Shown one piece after another: positions 25,010 to 33,919 of a DNA stretch of 64,000 nt; positions within the stretch are counted from its first letter, which is position 1; each line of letters starts with the position of its first letter. Origin of the DNA: JBGTFE01 sp049799955 (GTDB taxonomy: Bacteria > Acidobacteriota > Blastocatellia > Pyrinomonadales > Pyrinomonadaceae); contig JBARIW010000117.1 of the NCBI GenBank assembly GCA_049799955.1, forward strand, positions 13,110-77,109, written 5' to 3'. Made by a program: the position numbers and the translations under genes. The notes beneath the pieces are model-generated. The model was not told the origin of the DNA and made no database searches. It saw only the letters and a program-made list of their open reading frames with translations.

Positions 25010-25852
25010 TTAATAAGTTTCAAGCGCGTTTGCACGTTTTTCTACCTTTTGCGCGTCCGTTAAACGTCCGTAATCGTAAAGCGCGTTTTCCCACGTTCCG
25101 TACATCGCGTTTGGCAGAACGATAAATCTTCTGCCCCACAAATCGCGCGTTTTTTCGACTTCCGAGAAACGCTCATCGATTGGTTTTTTCTCGAAAACTT
25201 CCGAAAAATCGTCGAGATTGTCGCCCATCAAAAGCGCGATTCGGTATTTTGCGGAAATTGCGGCGCGTCTGGCTTTTTTGCTCGATTCGGTCGTTTTAAT
25301 CATTAAAGTTTCATCGGAAACATCGGGAAAACCGGCGGCTTTTAAATTATCAATCGTCGCCTGTTTTTCGACATCGATGCGGTTTGAAACGTAGAAAACC
25401 TTTACGCCCTTTTTGCTCGCGTAATTCAGAAAATCGACCGCGCCCGGAATCGCTTTCGCTTTTCGCATCATAATCCATTCCGTCCATTTTTCCTGTATAA
25501 AAGGCAAACGGTTTTTTACCTGAACGGCTTGCGCGGGCGAATTGTCGAGAATTGTCTCGTCAATATCGACGACGACGGCGCGCGGCATTTTTCTCTCGGC
25601 TTTCGGCAGCTTTTTCTTTGTTTTGTCGTCCGCGTCGAGCGACATTTGCGCGACATTAAACGCCTGAAAACAAAGCGCGCGATATTCCGCCGCCTTCTGC
25701 ATATAAAGAATCGCGCCGACCTGATATTCGGTATCGGCGCTCGGTGTCGTCGTCTTTGTGCCTTGCTGCGCGGTCGATATTGTTACAAAATATGTTGAAA
25801 CAATCGAAGTCAGAACGAGAGAGAAGCTTAAAAGATATTTTTTTGTGTTCAT
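25010..25852 (-). CDS. HAD-family acid phosphatase, 5'-nucleotidase lipoprotein e(P4)-like
   Basis: This 280-residue exported phosphatase starts at ATG 25852 (signal KKYLLSFSLVLTSIVSTYFV). The class C acid phosphatase core shows VVVDIDETILDNSP, the HAD DxD nucleophile pair. VFYVSNRIDVEKQATIDNLK follows as motif II, and LLMGDNLDDFSEVF supplies the acidic motif IV. EKWTEWIMMRKAKAIPGAVD is typical of e(P4). The enzyme removes phosphate from nucleotides such as NMN at the cell surface. No cysteine lipobox is evident, so it may be periplasmic rather than lipidated. Confidence 0.88.
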   Translation of the reverse strand: MNTKKYLLSFSLVLTSIVSTYFVTISTAQQGTKTTTPSADTEYQVGAILYMQKAAEYRALCFQAFNVAQMSLDADDKTKKKLPKAERKMPRAVVVDIDETILDNSPAQAVQVKNRLPFIQEKWTEWIMMRKAKAIPGAVDFLNYASKKGVKVFYVSNRIDVEKQATIDNLKAAGFPDVSDETLMIKTTESSKKARRAAISAKYRIALLMGDNLDDFSEVFEKKPIDERFSEVEKTRDLWGRRFIVLPNAMYGTWENALYDYGRLTDAQKVEKRANALETY

Positions 25853-25897
25853 AATGCCGGTTTGGTAAATAGAGTCGGAATTGATTATAAAGGAATT

Positions 25898-26056
25898 ATG
25901 CCCGAAAAGCCGAAAGAAGAAAAAGATATTCAGGATAAAACAAACGAAATCGGCGACGATTCTTCGTGGAGCAAAGACCAGAAGGAGAAAAAGTATTATT
26001 ACGATGACGATTGCGGCTACGAGGTTTACAATCCTAAAGATGAGGAAGAAGAATAA
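25898..26056 (+). CDS. Small acidic protein (52 residues)
   Basis: A highly charged 52-residue protein with AAGGA three to four bases before the ATG. Low-complexity acidic and tyrosine clusters are present (KKYYYDDDCGYEVYNPKDEE), with a GDDSSWSKDQKEKK segment. It is divergent from the acid phosphatase gene with 45 bases between starts. No family is recognised. The reverse strand is also open here, but the protein composition and the ribosome site favour this frame. Confidence 0.55.
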   Translation: MPEKPKEEKDIQDKTNEIGDDSSWSKDQKEKKYYYDDDCGYEVYNPKDEEEE

Positions 26057-26154
26057 ACCGCGGAGACGCCGGGACGCCGGGATTTTTCGAATGGATGCCG
26101 GCATATTTTCTTTTCATTTTATTGAGTTTCTCTGCGTCTCTGCGTCTCTGCGGT
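26057..26154 (+). terminator. CCGCGGAGACGC / GCGTCTCTGCGG hairpin
   Basis: Thirteen-base arms with one mismatch (26057-26069 and 26142-26154) enclose a long loop. The 3' part is a TCTCTGCG tandem repeat followed by AAAAAG. It lies directly after the small acidic gene. Confidence 0.45.
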
Positions 26155-26187
26155 AAAAAGTTCTTAGAATAATTAAGGAGAAAAACT

Positions 26188-26781
26188 ATGAGAAGAAGCT
26201 TTAAATATTTTACGGCGGCGGCTCTTTTGCTCGCTTTGACAGTGTTTTCCGCGTGCAGCTCAAGCGGCGCGGGCAGTGTGAATTCATCAAACGGCGGCGT
26301 AAATTCCGCGGTTAAAAATGCAAACGGCGCAAATTCGGCAGTTAAAACCCCGAACAGCACAAATTCGCGCGAAACGGTAAGTAAGAATCCGGCTGAAACT
26401 GGTATTACTAATACGACGCCTCTGGTAATGACCGCCGACAGTTTATTCACCGGAGACTACGGCAATTATACGGGATTGGTAGAACTGGAAAAAAAATACA
26501 AAGACCGCGTATTGATTGTCTCGGATATGTATTTGTGGGAAATAACAGAAAAGGAAATTACCGCCTCGGACAGAATGTTGTCGGGCGGAAATTTTATTAA
26601 ATGCGAAGGCGATTTTACCGAATATATAGATTCCGCGACAAAGGTAAAACAGCTTCGGGACAATGGAGACGCCGTGAAAGGAACGGTCAGAGGCACGGTT
26701 ACGGATGTCAGGCAAACTACGGATTTAAGTCAGGCGCAGATAACTATGAATCCGTGCATTTTGACTTCGCTCGAAAAATAA
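26188..26781 (+). CDS. Lipoprotein with OB-fold (tRNA_anti-like) domain
   Basis: This 197-residue lipoprotein has lipobox VFSAC (Cys23). A low-complexity Asn/Ser/Ala linker follows (about 24-70; GVNSAVKNANGANSAVK). The C-terminal 110 residues look like the OB-fold tRNA_anti-like family: DRVLIVSDMYLWEIT, then FIKCEGDFTEYIDSATKVKQ and GDAVKGTVRGTVTDVRQT, ending ITMNPCILTS. In that family two cysteines are often conserved, and both are present. The function of the family in the envelope is unknown. AAGGAG lies upstream of the ATG. Confidence 0.65.
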   Translation: MRRSFKYFTAAALLLALTVFSACSSSGAGSVNSSNGGVNSAVKNANGANSAVKTPNSTNSRETVSKNPAETGITNTTPLVMTADSLFTGDYGNYTGLVELEKKYKDRVLIVSDMYLWEITEKEITASDRMLSGGNFIKCEGDFTEYIDSATKVKQLRDNGDAVKGTVRGTVTDVRQTTDLSQAQITMNPCILTSLEK

Positions 26782-26850
26782 TACGATTTAAAGATAAAAC
26801 CCGCGCGGCTTGTGTTTGCCGGTTCGAAACGCGCCGCGTAATTTTTATTT

Positions 26851-27522
26851 ATGAATATAAAACAGCTTCACGACTGGAATTTGAATCCGAAACAGGCAAT
26901 GGAGCTGCAAAAACAGCTTGCCTTTGAAGTAATTCGAACCGATGATTTCGAAGAGCCGATAAAAACCGTCGCCGGAATCGATTTGGGATATGACGCGAAA
27001 AACGATACGAGCCGCGCGGTCGTCGTCGTTCTGAGCTTTCCCGAACTCGAATTAATCGAGAGCGCCGAAGCTCTTATGCCGATACAATTTCCTTATGTTC
27101 CGAGTCTTCTTTCGTTTCGCGAAACGCCCGTTGCGATAAAAGCTCTCGAAAAATTAAAAACCGCGCCCGATTTAATCCTCTGCGACGGGCAGGGAATCGC
27201 TCACCCGCGCCGTTTCGGAATTGCCTGTCATATCGGTTTGCTGACTGATAAACCTTCAATCGGCGTAGCAAAATCAATTTTAGTCGGAAAGTTTGAAAAC
27301 CTCGGCGAGCCGCGCGGAAGCGTCGCGCCTTTAATTAGTAAAAGTGAGCAAATCGGCGCGGCTGTGCGAACGAAAGATAAAACTCAACCCGTTTACGTCT
27401 CCGTCGGGCATCGAATCAGTCTCGAAACCGCCGTAAAATTCGTTCTTCAATGCGCGCCGAAATATCGTCTGCCCGAAACGACGCGGCTTGCCGACAAAAT
27501 GGCTTCGTATAGAAAAAGATAA
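26851..27522 (+). CDS. nfi: Endonuclease V
   Basis: This 223-residue DNA repair endonuclease cleaves near deoxyinosine. The first catalytic Asp is in AGIDLGYD (Asp44). FPYVPSLLSFRETPVAIKAL holds the wedge and the Glu of the active site, and LILCDGQGIAHPRRFGIACH supplies the second Asp and the conserved AHPR. TDKPSIGVAKSILVG and YVSVGHRISLETAV complete the fold. Length is typical. It follows the lipoprotein gene at a 69-base distance and converges on the GNAT gene. Confidence 0.95.
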   Translation: MNIKQLHDWNLNPKQAMELQKQLAFEVIRTDDFEEPIKTVAGIDLGYDAKNDTSRAVVVVLSFPELELIESAEALMPIQFPYVPSLLSFRETPVAIKALEKLKTAPDLILCDGQGIAHPRRFGIACHIGLLTDKPSIGVAKSILVGKFENLGEPRGSVAPLISKSEQIGAAVRTKDKTQPVYVSVGHRISLETAVKFVLQCAPKYRLPETTRLADKMASYRKR

Positions 27523-27525
27523 GGG

Positions 27526-28029
27526 TTAAAATCGCAAAATCATCGTCAGGGAAGAATCGGTTTCCTTTGAAATGCCTACATCGATAAATCCCAGACGCTC
27601 GTAGAGCCTGAGCGCGGGATTGCGGCGGTCAACGGAGAGACTGAGAGCGGGAAATTTCAGATTTTTCGCTTCTTTGATTAATTGTTGGAGTAATTTTGTT
27701 CCCGCGCCCAGAGCGCGAAATTCGGGGACGACGGCGATGGCGAGCTCGGAAATTTCTTCGGAGATGAAGCCGCCGCCTTTGTTTTCGGCGGAAAACAGTC
27801 GTGCCCAGACCGCGCCGACGAGTGTTTTGTCTCCGGTTTCGGCGATAAAACCGAAATCGCCCGTTCGTCCGAAATTGTCCAGAAAATAAATCATCGCGGG
27901 CAGGGTTAGAGCTTTTTCCTTGCCTATTTCACGAATTACTTCACTCACCGCGCCCGCTTCGAAAAGCATCTCCGAGAGAATCGGTATGTCTTCAGGCGTC
28001 GCGGGACGGATTTTTACGGACTCTAACAT
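27526..28029 (-). CDS. GNAT family N-acetyltransferase
   Basis: This 167-residue acetyltransferase starts at ATG 28029 (MLESVKIRPATPEDIPIL). The acetyl-CoA site is in VVPEFRALGAGTKLLQQLIK (R/Q-x-x-G-x-G/A form), followed by LSLSVDRRNPALRLYERLGF, the typical motif B. A longer frame upstream would run into the CACGAAC hairpin at 28043-28116 and is not credible. The substrate is unknown. It ends three bases from the endonuclease V stop. Confidence 0.85.
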   Translation of the reverse strand: MLESVKIRPATPEDIPILSEMLFEAGAVSEVIREIGKEKALTLPAMIYFLDNFGRTGDFGFIAETGDKTLVGAVWARLFSAENKGGGFISEEISELAIAVVPEFRALGAGTKLLQQLIKEAKNLKFPALSLSVDRRNPALRLYERLGFIDVGISKETDSSLTMILRF

Positions 28030-28042
28030 CACTAAAAGATTT

Positions 28043-28116
28043 AGCCACGAACAAACACGAAAGAACACGAAATAGGAAGAAATTATTTTCGTGTTCTTTC
28101 GTGTTTGTTCGTGGCT
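28043..28116. terminator. CACGAAC-type hairpin downstream of typA
   Basis: A perfect 30-base inverted repeat (28043-28072 and 28087-28116) with a 14-base loop. The arms are built from ACACGAAAGAACACGAA. It lies between the typA stop (28120) and the GNAT start, both on the minus strand. A close relative is at 35718-35793. Confidence 0.75.
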
Positions 28117-28119
28117 GAT

Positions 28120-29931
28120 TTATTTCTTAGGTCTTTCGTTCGCTTTCAAAACTCGTTTGCGAAGTCTGATTGCTTTTGGCGTAACTTCGATAAGCTCGTC
28201 GTCGGCGATAAATTCTATGGCTCTTTCGAGCGACATTTCGCGGACGGGGACGAGACGCATTGCTTCGTCGGTCGAGGTCGTGCGCATATTCGAAAGCTTT
28301 TTCTCTTTAATCGCGTTTACGTCGAGGTCAACGGCGCGGGCGTTTTCGCCGACGAGCATTCCTTCATAAACCTTTGTCTGCGGGTGAATAAAGAGCGCGC
28401 CGCGTTCCTGCAAAGCGTATAAAGCGTAGGTCGTCGCTTCGCCCATACGGTCGGCGACGAGCGAACCTGTGCCGCGTCCTTTCAAATCGCCCTGCCAGCG
28501 GTCGAAGCGCAGGAAAAGCGTATTGAGCAAGCCCGTTCCTTTTGTTTCGGTCAGAAACTCGCCGCGAAAACCGATAAGACCGCGCGAAGGAATTTCGTAT
28601 TCGAGCCGCACGCGTCCCGAACCGTTGTTAATCATCTTCGTCATCTGACCTTTACGGCGACCGAGCGCTTCCGTTACGACGCCGATAAATTCTTCCGGCA
28701 CGTCGATGACGACCTGCTCAATCGGTTCTTGAAGCTCGTTTGTTTTCTCGTCTCTTTTGGTGATGACTTCGGGTTTTGAAACCTGAAGCTCGTAGCCTTC
28801 GCGGCGCATCATTTCGATAAGAATCGAAAGCTGGAGCTCGCCGCGTCCCGATACTTTGAACTGGTCGGGCGAACCCGTGTCCGCGACGCGCAGAGCGACG
28901 TTTCCGAGCAGTTCTTTTTCGAGACGCTCTTTAATCTGGCGCGACGTAACGAATTTTCCGTCGATTCCTGAAAAAGGCGAGTTGTTGACGCCGAAAATCA
29001 TCGAAATCGTCGGCTCGTCAACGTTTATCAGCGGCAAGGGCTTCGGATTATCGACGAGCGTGATTGTTTCGCCGATATTGATGTCGTCGAAACCGGCGAG
29101 CGCGACGATTTCGCCGACGCCTGCCGCGTCAACCGTTTCGCGGTCTAAGCCTTCGAAAATATATAGCTCTTTGACGCGCGTTTTCTGCGTCGAGCCGTCG
29201 CGCTTGGCGACGATGACTTCCTGATTTTTGGCAATCTCGCCCGAATAAATTCTGCCGATGGCGAGGCGTCCGACAAACGGGTTGTAGTCGATATTGGCGA
29301 CGAGAAGCTGCAATGAGTCATCCCGCAGAGCCTTCGGCGCGGGAATTGTTTCAATAATCTGGTCGAAAAGCGGTTGGAGACTGTTCGATTCGTCCGAGAG
29401 ATTCTTTTTCGCCATTCCGTCGCGCGAAATCGAATAAAGAACCGGGAAATCAATCTGTTCGTCGTTTGCGCCGAGGTCGATAAAAAGGTCGTAAATTTCG
29501 TCGAGGACTTCCTCGGGGCGCGAATCCTGACGGTCGATTTTATTGACCAGAGCGATTGCCGGAAGCTTTAATTCGAGCGCTTTGCGAAGAACAAAACGCG
29601 TCTGCGGCAGACAGCCTTCCGCCGCATCGACGAGCAGGACAATGCCGTCAACCATTTTCAAAACGCGCTCGACTTCGCCGCCGAAATCGGCGTGCCCGGG
29701 CGTGTCTAAAATGTTGATTTTATAATCGCCATACCGGACGGCGGCGTTTTTCGCCATAATCGTGATGCCGCGCTCGCGTTCCAAATCCATCGAATCCATC
29801 ACGCGGTCAACGACCGTTTCATTGTCCCGGTAAACGTGCGATTGTTTGAGCATAGCATCGACCAGAGTAGTTTTCCCGTGGTCAACGTGAGCGATAATAG
29901 CGATGTTGCGTATCTTATCTTTTGTAATCAT
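28120..29931 (-). CDS. typA: Ribosome-associated GTPase TypA/BipA
   Basis: This 603-residue translational GTPase has G1 AHVDHGKTTLVDAM, G3 DTPGHADFGGEVER and G4 NKIDRQ in the N-terminal domain. EF-G-like beta-barrel domains and the BipA-specific C-terminus (RLEYEIPSRGLIGFRGEFLT) follow. It acts on 50S assembly and stress adaptation. I start at ATG 29931, just before KDKIRNIAIIAHVD; upstream open frame is non-homologous. It is divergent from pntA with a 123-base shared promoter region. Confidence 0.95.
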   Translation of the reverse strand: MITKDKIRNIAIIAHVDHGKTTLVDAMLKQSHVYRDNETVVDRVMDSMDLERERGITIMAKNAAVRYGDYKINILDTPGHADFGGEVERVLKMVDGIVLLVDAAEGCLPQTRFVLRKALELKLPAIALVNKIDRQDSRPEEVLDEIYDLFIDLGANDEQIDFPVLYSISRDGMAKKNLSDESNSLQPLFDQIIETIPAPKALRDDSLQLLVANIDYNPFVGRLAIGRIYSGEIAKNQEVIVAKRDGSTQKTRVKELYIFEGLDRETVDAAGVGEIVALAGFDDINIGETITLVDNPKPLPLINVDEPTISMIFGVNNSPFSGIDGKFVTSRQIKERLEKELLGNVALRVADTGSPDQFKVSGRGELQLSILIEMMRREGYELQVSKPEVITKRDEKTNELQEPIEQVVIDVPEEFIGVVTEALGRRKGQMTKMINNGSGRVRLEYEIPSRGLIGFRGEFLTETKGTGLLNTLFLRFDRWQGDLKGRGTGSLVADRMGEATTYALYALQERGALFIHPQTKVYEGMLVGENARAVDLDVNAIKEKKLSNMRTTSTDEAMRLVPVREMSLERAIEFIADDELIEVTPKAIRLRKRVLKANERPKK

Positions 29932-30054
29932 AGTCGTAAATCTGTCTCGTAAGACAAACTTAAATGATGTCTGATTTAGACGAAAAAGGCAAACTCGGAT
30001 AAAATCTGGAGAGACTTCAATTTTTGTGATAAGAATATATTCGCGGGAAAATAT

Positions 30055-31608
30055 ATGGTCAGAATAGGAATTCCGAAAGAGATTCATCCGGGCGAGCGCC
30101 GCGTTGCGGCTACACCGCAAACGGTTTTGCGGCTCAAAAAGCTCGGTTTTGAAGTGGCGATTGAGACGGGTGCGGGACGCGAGATTGATTGTTTTGACGG
30201 CACTTACAGGGAAGCCGGCGCAATAATCGTTGACGATGCAAAAGAGCTTTGGGCAACGTCGGATGTCGTCATCAAAGTTCGACCGCCGGAAGAAAATGAA
30301 ACGAATCTACTGAGAGAAGGCGGCTGGCTCATCGGTTTTATATGGGCGGCGCAGAATAAAAAGCTTCTCGAACAGTTTGCCGCGCGGAAAGCGACCGTTT
30401 TCGGGATGGATTCAATCCCGCGCATCACGCGGGCGCAAAAGATGGACACGCTCAGCGCGATGGCGAATATCGCCGGTTATCGCGCCGTTATCGAAGCGGC
30501 AAATCATTTTTCGAGATTTTTCGGCGGGCAGATAACCGCCGCCGGACGCATCGACCCGGCAAAAGTTATGGTCATCGGCGCGGGCGTCGCGGGGCTTTCG
30601 GCAATCGGTACGGCTCGCTCGCTTGGCGCAATCGTCAGGGCTTTCGACCCGCGTTCGGCGACGCGCGAACAGGTGCAGAGCATGGGCGCGGAATATCTTG
30701 AAATCAACGTTGCTGAAGAAGGCGAAGGCAAAGGCGGCTACGCGAAAGAGATGTCGGACGCGTTTTTACAGGCGGAAATGGCGCTGTTCGCGCAGCAGGC
30801 GATGGAAGTTGACATCATCATCACGACCGCTTTGATTCCCGGAAAACCCGCGCCGAAATTAATTACAAAAGGAATGGTCGAAAGTATGAAGCCCGGCTCG
30901 GTAATCGTTGACCTCGCGGCTGAACAGGGCGGAAACTGCGCGATGACCACGCCCGGAGAAGTCGTAACACACAAAGGCGTCAGCGTTATCGGCTACACCG
31001 ATTTGCCGAGCCGCATGGCGAGTATGTCGAGCCAGCTTTACAGCGCAACTATTGTCGCTCTGCTCGAAGAAATTCGCGCCGAAGACGGCAGTTTGACGGT
31101 AAATCTCGAAGATCAGGTTCAGCGCGGCGCGCTCGTCGTCCACGAAGGCAAAATCACATATCCGCCGCCGACACCGCCGCCCGCGCCCGAACCCGGCGTA
31201 GCGACACACAGCGCGGCAAGCGTCGTTACTCAAACAAATAAAAACGCTCCGGCGCACGAAACCGAATCGAGCGTAAATCCCGCTTGGCTCGCGCTCATCG
31301 GCGTCGCTTTAATTGGCATCGGTCTGGTCGCTCCGGCTTCGACGCTCTCGCATTTCACGGTTTTTATGCTCGCCTGCTTCGTCGGCTGGCAATTAGTCTG
31401 GAGCGTCAAGCCCGCGCTGCACACGCCGCTTATGAGCGTTACAAACGCCATCAGCGGCATCATCCTCGTCGGCGGAATGCTCCAGCTTTCCGGCGCGAAT
31501 TTTAATTTAACGACAATCCTCGGCGCAATCGCCGTCCTGATTGCCGCCATCAACATCGCCGGAGGATTTCTGGTAACAAATCGTATGCTGGCGATGTTTC
31601 GGAAGTAG
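30055..31608 (+). CDS. pntA: NAD(P) transhydrogenase subunit alpha
   Basis: This 517-residue subunit couples hydride transfer from NADH to NADP+ with proton flow. The N-terminal NAD-binding domain I begins MVRIGIPKEIHPGERRVAATP and has the Rossmann motif VMVIGAGVAGLSAIGTARSL. The C-terminus carries about four membrane helices (from residue 410; LALIGVALIGIGLVAPAS to AVLIAAINIAGGFLV), the full-length E. coli-type alpha subunit. A proline-rich linker (YPPPTPPPAPEPG) joins them. pntB lies 820 bases downstream, separated by an unrelated AT-rich gene. Confidence 0.95.
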   Translation: MVRIGIPKEIHPGERRVAATPQTVLRLKKLGFEVAIETGAGREIDCFDGTYREAGAIIVDDAKELWATSDVVIKVRPPEENETNLLREGGWLIGFIWAAQNKKLLEQFAARKATVFGMDSIPRITRAQKMDTLSAMANIAGYRAVIEAANHFSRFFGGQITAAGRIDPAKVMVIGAGVAGLSAIGTARSLGAIVRAFDPRSATREQVQSMGAEYLEINVAEEGEGKGGYAKEMSDAFLQAEMALFAQQAMEVDIIITTALIPGKPAPKLITKGMVESMKPGSVIVDLAAEQGGNCAMTTPGEVVTHKGVSVIGYTDLPSRMASMSSQLYSATIVALLEEIRAEDGSLTVNLEDQVQRGALVVHEGKITYPPPTPPPAPEPGVATHSAASVVTQTNKNAPAHETESSVNPAWLALIGVALIGIGLVAPASTLSHFTVFMLACFVGWQLVWSVKPALHTPLMSVTNAISGIILVGGMLQLSGANFNLTTILGAIAVLIAAINIAGGFLVTNRMLAMFRK

Positions 31609-31666
31609 TAATGAGAATTGCATAATTATTTAGTTAAACTCGTAAAGTTGCTCGGAATGAGTTTTT

Positions 31667-32311
31667 ATGGAAAGTCCGTTTACTGTTCAATTATTCGATT
31701 TACTAGTCTATCTCCTGCCGGGTGGGATATTTCTGTTAGCTATTTTTTTGTTATTTGGCAAGAAATTTTCTGTTAAGACAACTGCAACCGAAACAAAATT
31801 TGCAATTGTTTATGTCTTACTATTTTCTTTCTTCGCAGGTGTTTTAATACACATAGTATCTGATAGTGGGATGTATGTTTATCGTTATGTATTTAATAGC
31901 AATTATATTCATGAAGTAATGAATGAATTTGAAGACCGCGAGAGGGTAAGAAAAATAGTTAGCGAAAAGCTTCATGCCAGCGTCCAGGGAGAAGATGGAA
32001 ACTATCATGATGCCTTAACTTATAGATATGCTGAAATCGTTGTTCATGAGAAAGCTCCATACCATAGCGCCAGCATTTCGAGGCTGACAGCCCTTTCAAT
32101 TTTTTGCCGAAACAGCATGATTCCGATAGTAGTTTTATTAGTAGCTTTGCTTTTTAGATTTCAGAAGGAAAGACAGCTTCGTCACTGGTTGATGCTGGTC
32201 ATCATTCTGTTGGCTTTTGAGGGTTTATTAATTCGGGGAATGAATAATTACCGTGAAACATCTGCCAATATGGTTTTAAGGACATTTCTTACTCTTTATG
32301 CAGACAGCTAA
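31667..32311 (+). CDS. Orphan four-helix membrane protein between pntA and pntB
   Basis: This 214-residue protein has probable membrane helices near 11-30 (LLVYLLPGGIFLLAIFLLF), 45-65, 150-165 and 172-190. A roughly 80-residue soluble loop between them carries acidic and basic residues (NEFEDRERVRKIVSEKLHAS). The DNA is AT-richer than pntA and pntB and has different codon choice. I do not recognise a family. Small membrane proteins with a central cytoplasmic loop occur as effectors in defence islands, but there is no partner gene here. It may be a single-gene insertion that separates an otherwise contiguous operon. Confidence 0.65.
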   Translation: MESPFTVQLFDLLVYLLPGGIFLLAIFLLFGKKFSVKTTATETKFAIVYVLLFSFFAGVLIHIVSDSGMYVYRYVFNSNYIHEVMNEFEDRERVRKIVSEKLHASVQGEDGNYHDALTYRYAEIVVHEKAPYHSASISRLTALSIFCRNSMIPIVVLLVALLFRFQKERQLRHWLMLVIILLAFEGLLIRGMNNYRETSANMVLRTFLTLYADS

Positions 32312-32427
32312 CGTCACGAAAATCAGGTAATTTTAGTTGCGTTTATATTTAATATTTATTTACCGTAATTTCGAAGAAGTTATATAACAGGCTGCATTAA
32401 TTTCGGCTTTAAGGAGAAACTATACAA

Positions 32428-33828
32428 ATGCGAGACAGCCTCGTAACAATCGCTTACATCGCCGCCAGCGCGTTGTTTATAATGAGCCTCGGCGGGTTGT
32501 CGCGGCAGGAAACGGCGCGGCGCGGGAATTTGTACGGCATTCTCGGAATGCTTATCGCGCTGGTCGCCACGGCTTTTGCCATTAAAGACGGCAATTATGT
32601 TTTGCTTGCGGGCGTTTTGATTCCCGGCGGAATTATCGGCGCGCTCTTGGCGTCGCGCGTGCAGATGACGGCGATGCCGCAGCTTGTGGCTATTTTGCAC
32701 AGCTTTGTCGGTCTGGCGGCGGTGCTCGTCGGGTTTGCGACGTATCTCGGAAATCATCAGATTGCCGAGGGCGAAAAGCTGATTCATCTGGCGGAAGTTT
32801 TTATCGGCGTTTGCATTGGCTCGATAACTTTTACGGGTTCAGTCATCGCGTTCGGGAAATTGCAGGGAACGCTTTCGGGAAGACCTTTGCTGCTTCCGGG
32901 CAGGCATGTTCTAAATCTTTTGATGCTTATTGCGACCGTCGCGCTCGGCGTCTGGTTTATGCGCGCGCCTGCGCCGACGGGCGAATTGCCGCTTTTGATT
33001 GCGACGATTTTGACGGGAATTCTCGGCATACATTTCGTCACGGCAATCGGCGGCGCGGATATGCCGGTCGTCGTTTCGATGCTCAACAGCTATTCGGGCT
33101 GGGCGGCGGCGGCGGCGGGCTTTATGCTCGGCAACGATTTGCTGATTATCACGGGCGCGCTCGTCGGCAGCAGCGGCGCGATTTTGAGCTATATCATGTG
33201 TCGCGGGATGAATCGCTCGTTTTTGAACGTGATGCTCGGCGGATTCGGAACGGAAAGCGGCGTGTCGCCTGTCGCCGGCGACCAGCCTGCGGGCGAAGTT
33301 CAATCGATTGACGCTGAAAAAGCGGCTGACCTTTTGAATCTATCGAGAAGAATCGTCATCGTTCCGGGCTACGGTCTGGCGGTTGCGCAGGCGCAGCACG
33401 CTTTGGCGGAAGTCGTGAAAATATTAAGAGAAAAAAATGTGGATGTGCGTTTCGCGATTCATCCGGTCGCCGGACGTTTGCCCGGACATATGAACGTTTT
33501 GCTTGCCGAAGCCAGTATTCCTTACGACATCGTTTTCGAGATGGAAGAAATCAACGATTCGCTCAAGGAAATGGATGTCGTGCTCGTCATCGGCGCGAAT
33601 GACATTGTTAATCCGAGCGCGATGGACGACCCGTCGAGTCCGATTGCCGGAATGCCGGTTCTGCACGTCTGGGAAGCGAAAACGGTCATTGTCATGAAAC
33701 GCGGAATGGCGAGCGGCTACGCGGGCGTGGACAATCCGCTTTTTTATCGCGAAAATACGCTGATGCTTTTCGGCGACGCTAAAAAAGTCGTTGACGAGAT
33801 TCTGACGGCGATGCGCTCGCAGGCTTGA
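32428..33828 (+). CDS. pntB: NAD(P) transhydrogenase subunit beta
   Basis: This 466-residue membrane subunit carries the proton channel and the NADP-binding domain III. About nine hydrophobic helices occupy residues 1-260 (AYIAASALFIMSLGGLS, ending with GAILSYIMCRGMNRSF). Domain III follows with IVIVPGYGLAVAQAQHAL, FAIHPVAGRLPGHMNVLLAEA and VLVIGANDIVNPSA. MPVLHVWEAKTVIVMKR is typical of the NADP site. AAGGAG at 32411-32416 precedes the ATG. A strong hairpin terminator follows. Confidence 0.95.
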   Translation: MRDSLVTIAYIAASALFIMSLGGLSRQETARRGNLYGILGMLIALVATAFAIKDGNYVLLAGVLIPGGIIGALLASRVQMTAMPQLVAILHSFVGLAAVLVGFATYLGNHQIAEGEKLIHLAEVFIGVCIGSITFTGSVIAFGKLQGTLSGRPLLLPGRHVLNLLMLIATVALGVWFMRAPAPTGELPLLIATILTGILGIHFVTAIGGADMPVVVSMLNSYSGWAAAAAGFMLGNDLLIITGALVGSSGAILSYIMCRGMNRSFLNVMLGGFGTESGVSPVAGDQPAGEVQSIDAEKAADLLNLSRRIVIVPGYGLAVAQAQHALAEVVKILREKNVDVRFAIHPVAGRLPGHMNVLLAEASIPYDIVFEMEEINDSLKEMDVVLVIGANDIVNPSAMDDPSSPIAGMPVLHVWEAKTVIVMKRGMASGYAGVDNPLFYRENTLMLFGDAKKVVDEILTAMRSQA

Positions 33829-33859
33829 AAACATTAGAATCGTCAGAATTTATTAAACA

Positions 33860-33895
33860 AAAAAAGACCGGACAGAATTTCTGTCCGGTCTTTTC
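33860..33895. terminator. Bidirectional rho-independent terminator
   Basis: AAAAGACCGGACAGAA pairs with TTCTGTCCGGTCTTTT almost without a loop and has A- and T-tracts on both sides. It lies between convergent pntB and the BON-domain gene. Confidence 0.9.
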
Positions 33896-33919
33896 TTAAC
33901 AATTACGCCTTTTAAAGCA

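Noticed and set aside
25853..26104. Extended N-terminus of the acid phosphatase
   Set aside because: The added 84 residues are antisense to the small acidic gene and would precede a good signal peptide at ATG 25852.
29932..30120. Extended N-terminus of TypA overlapping pntA
   Set aside because: The additional residues are not found in TypA and would read into the divergent pntA gene.
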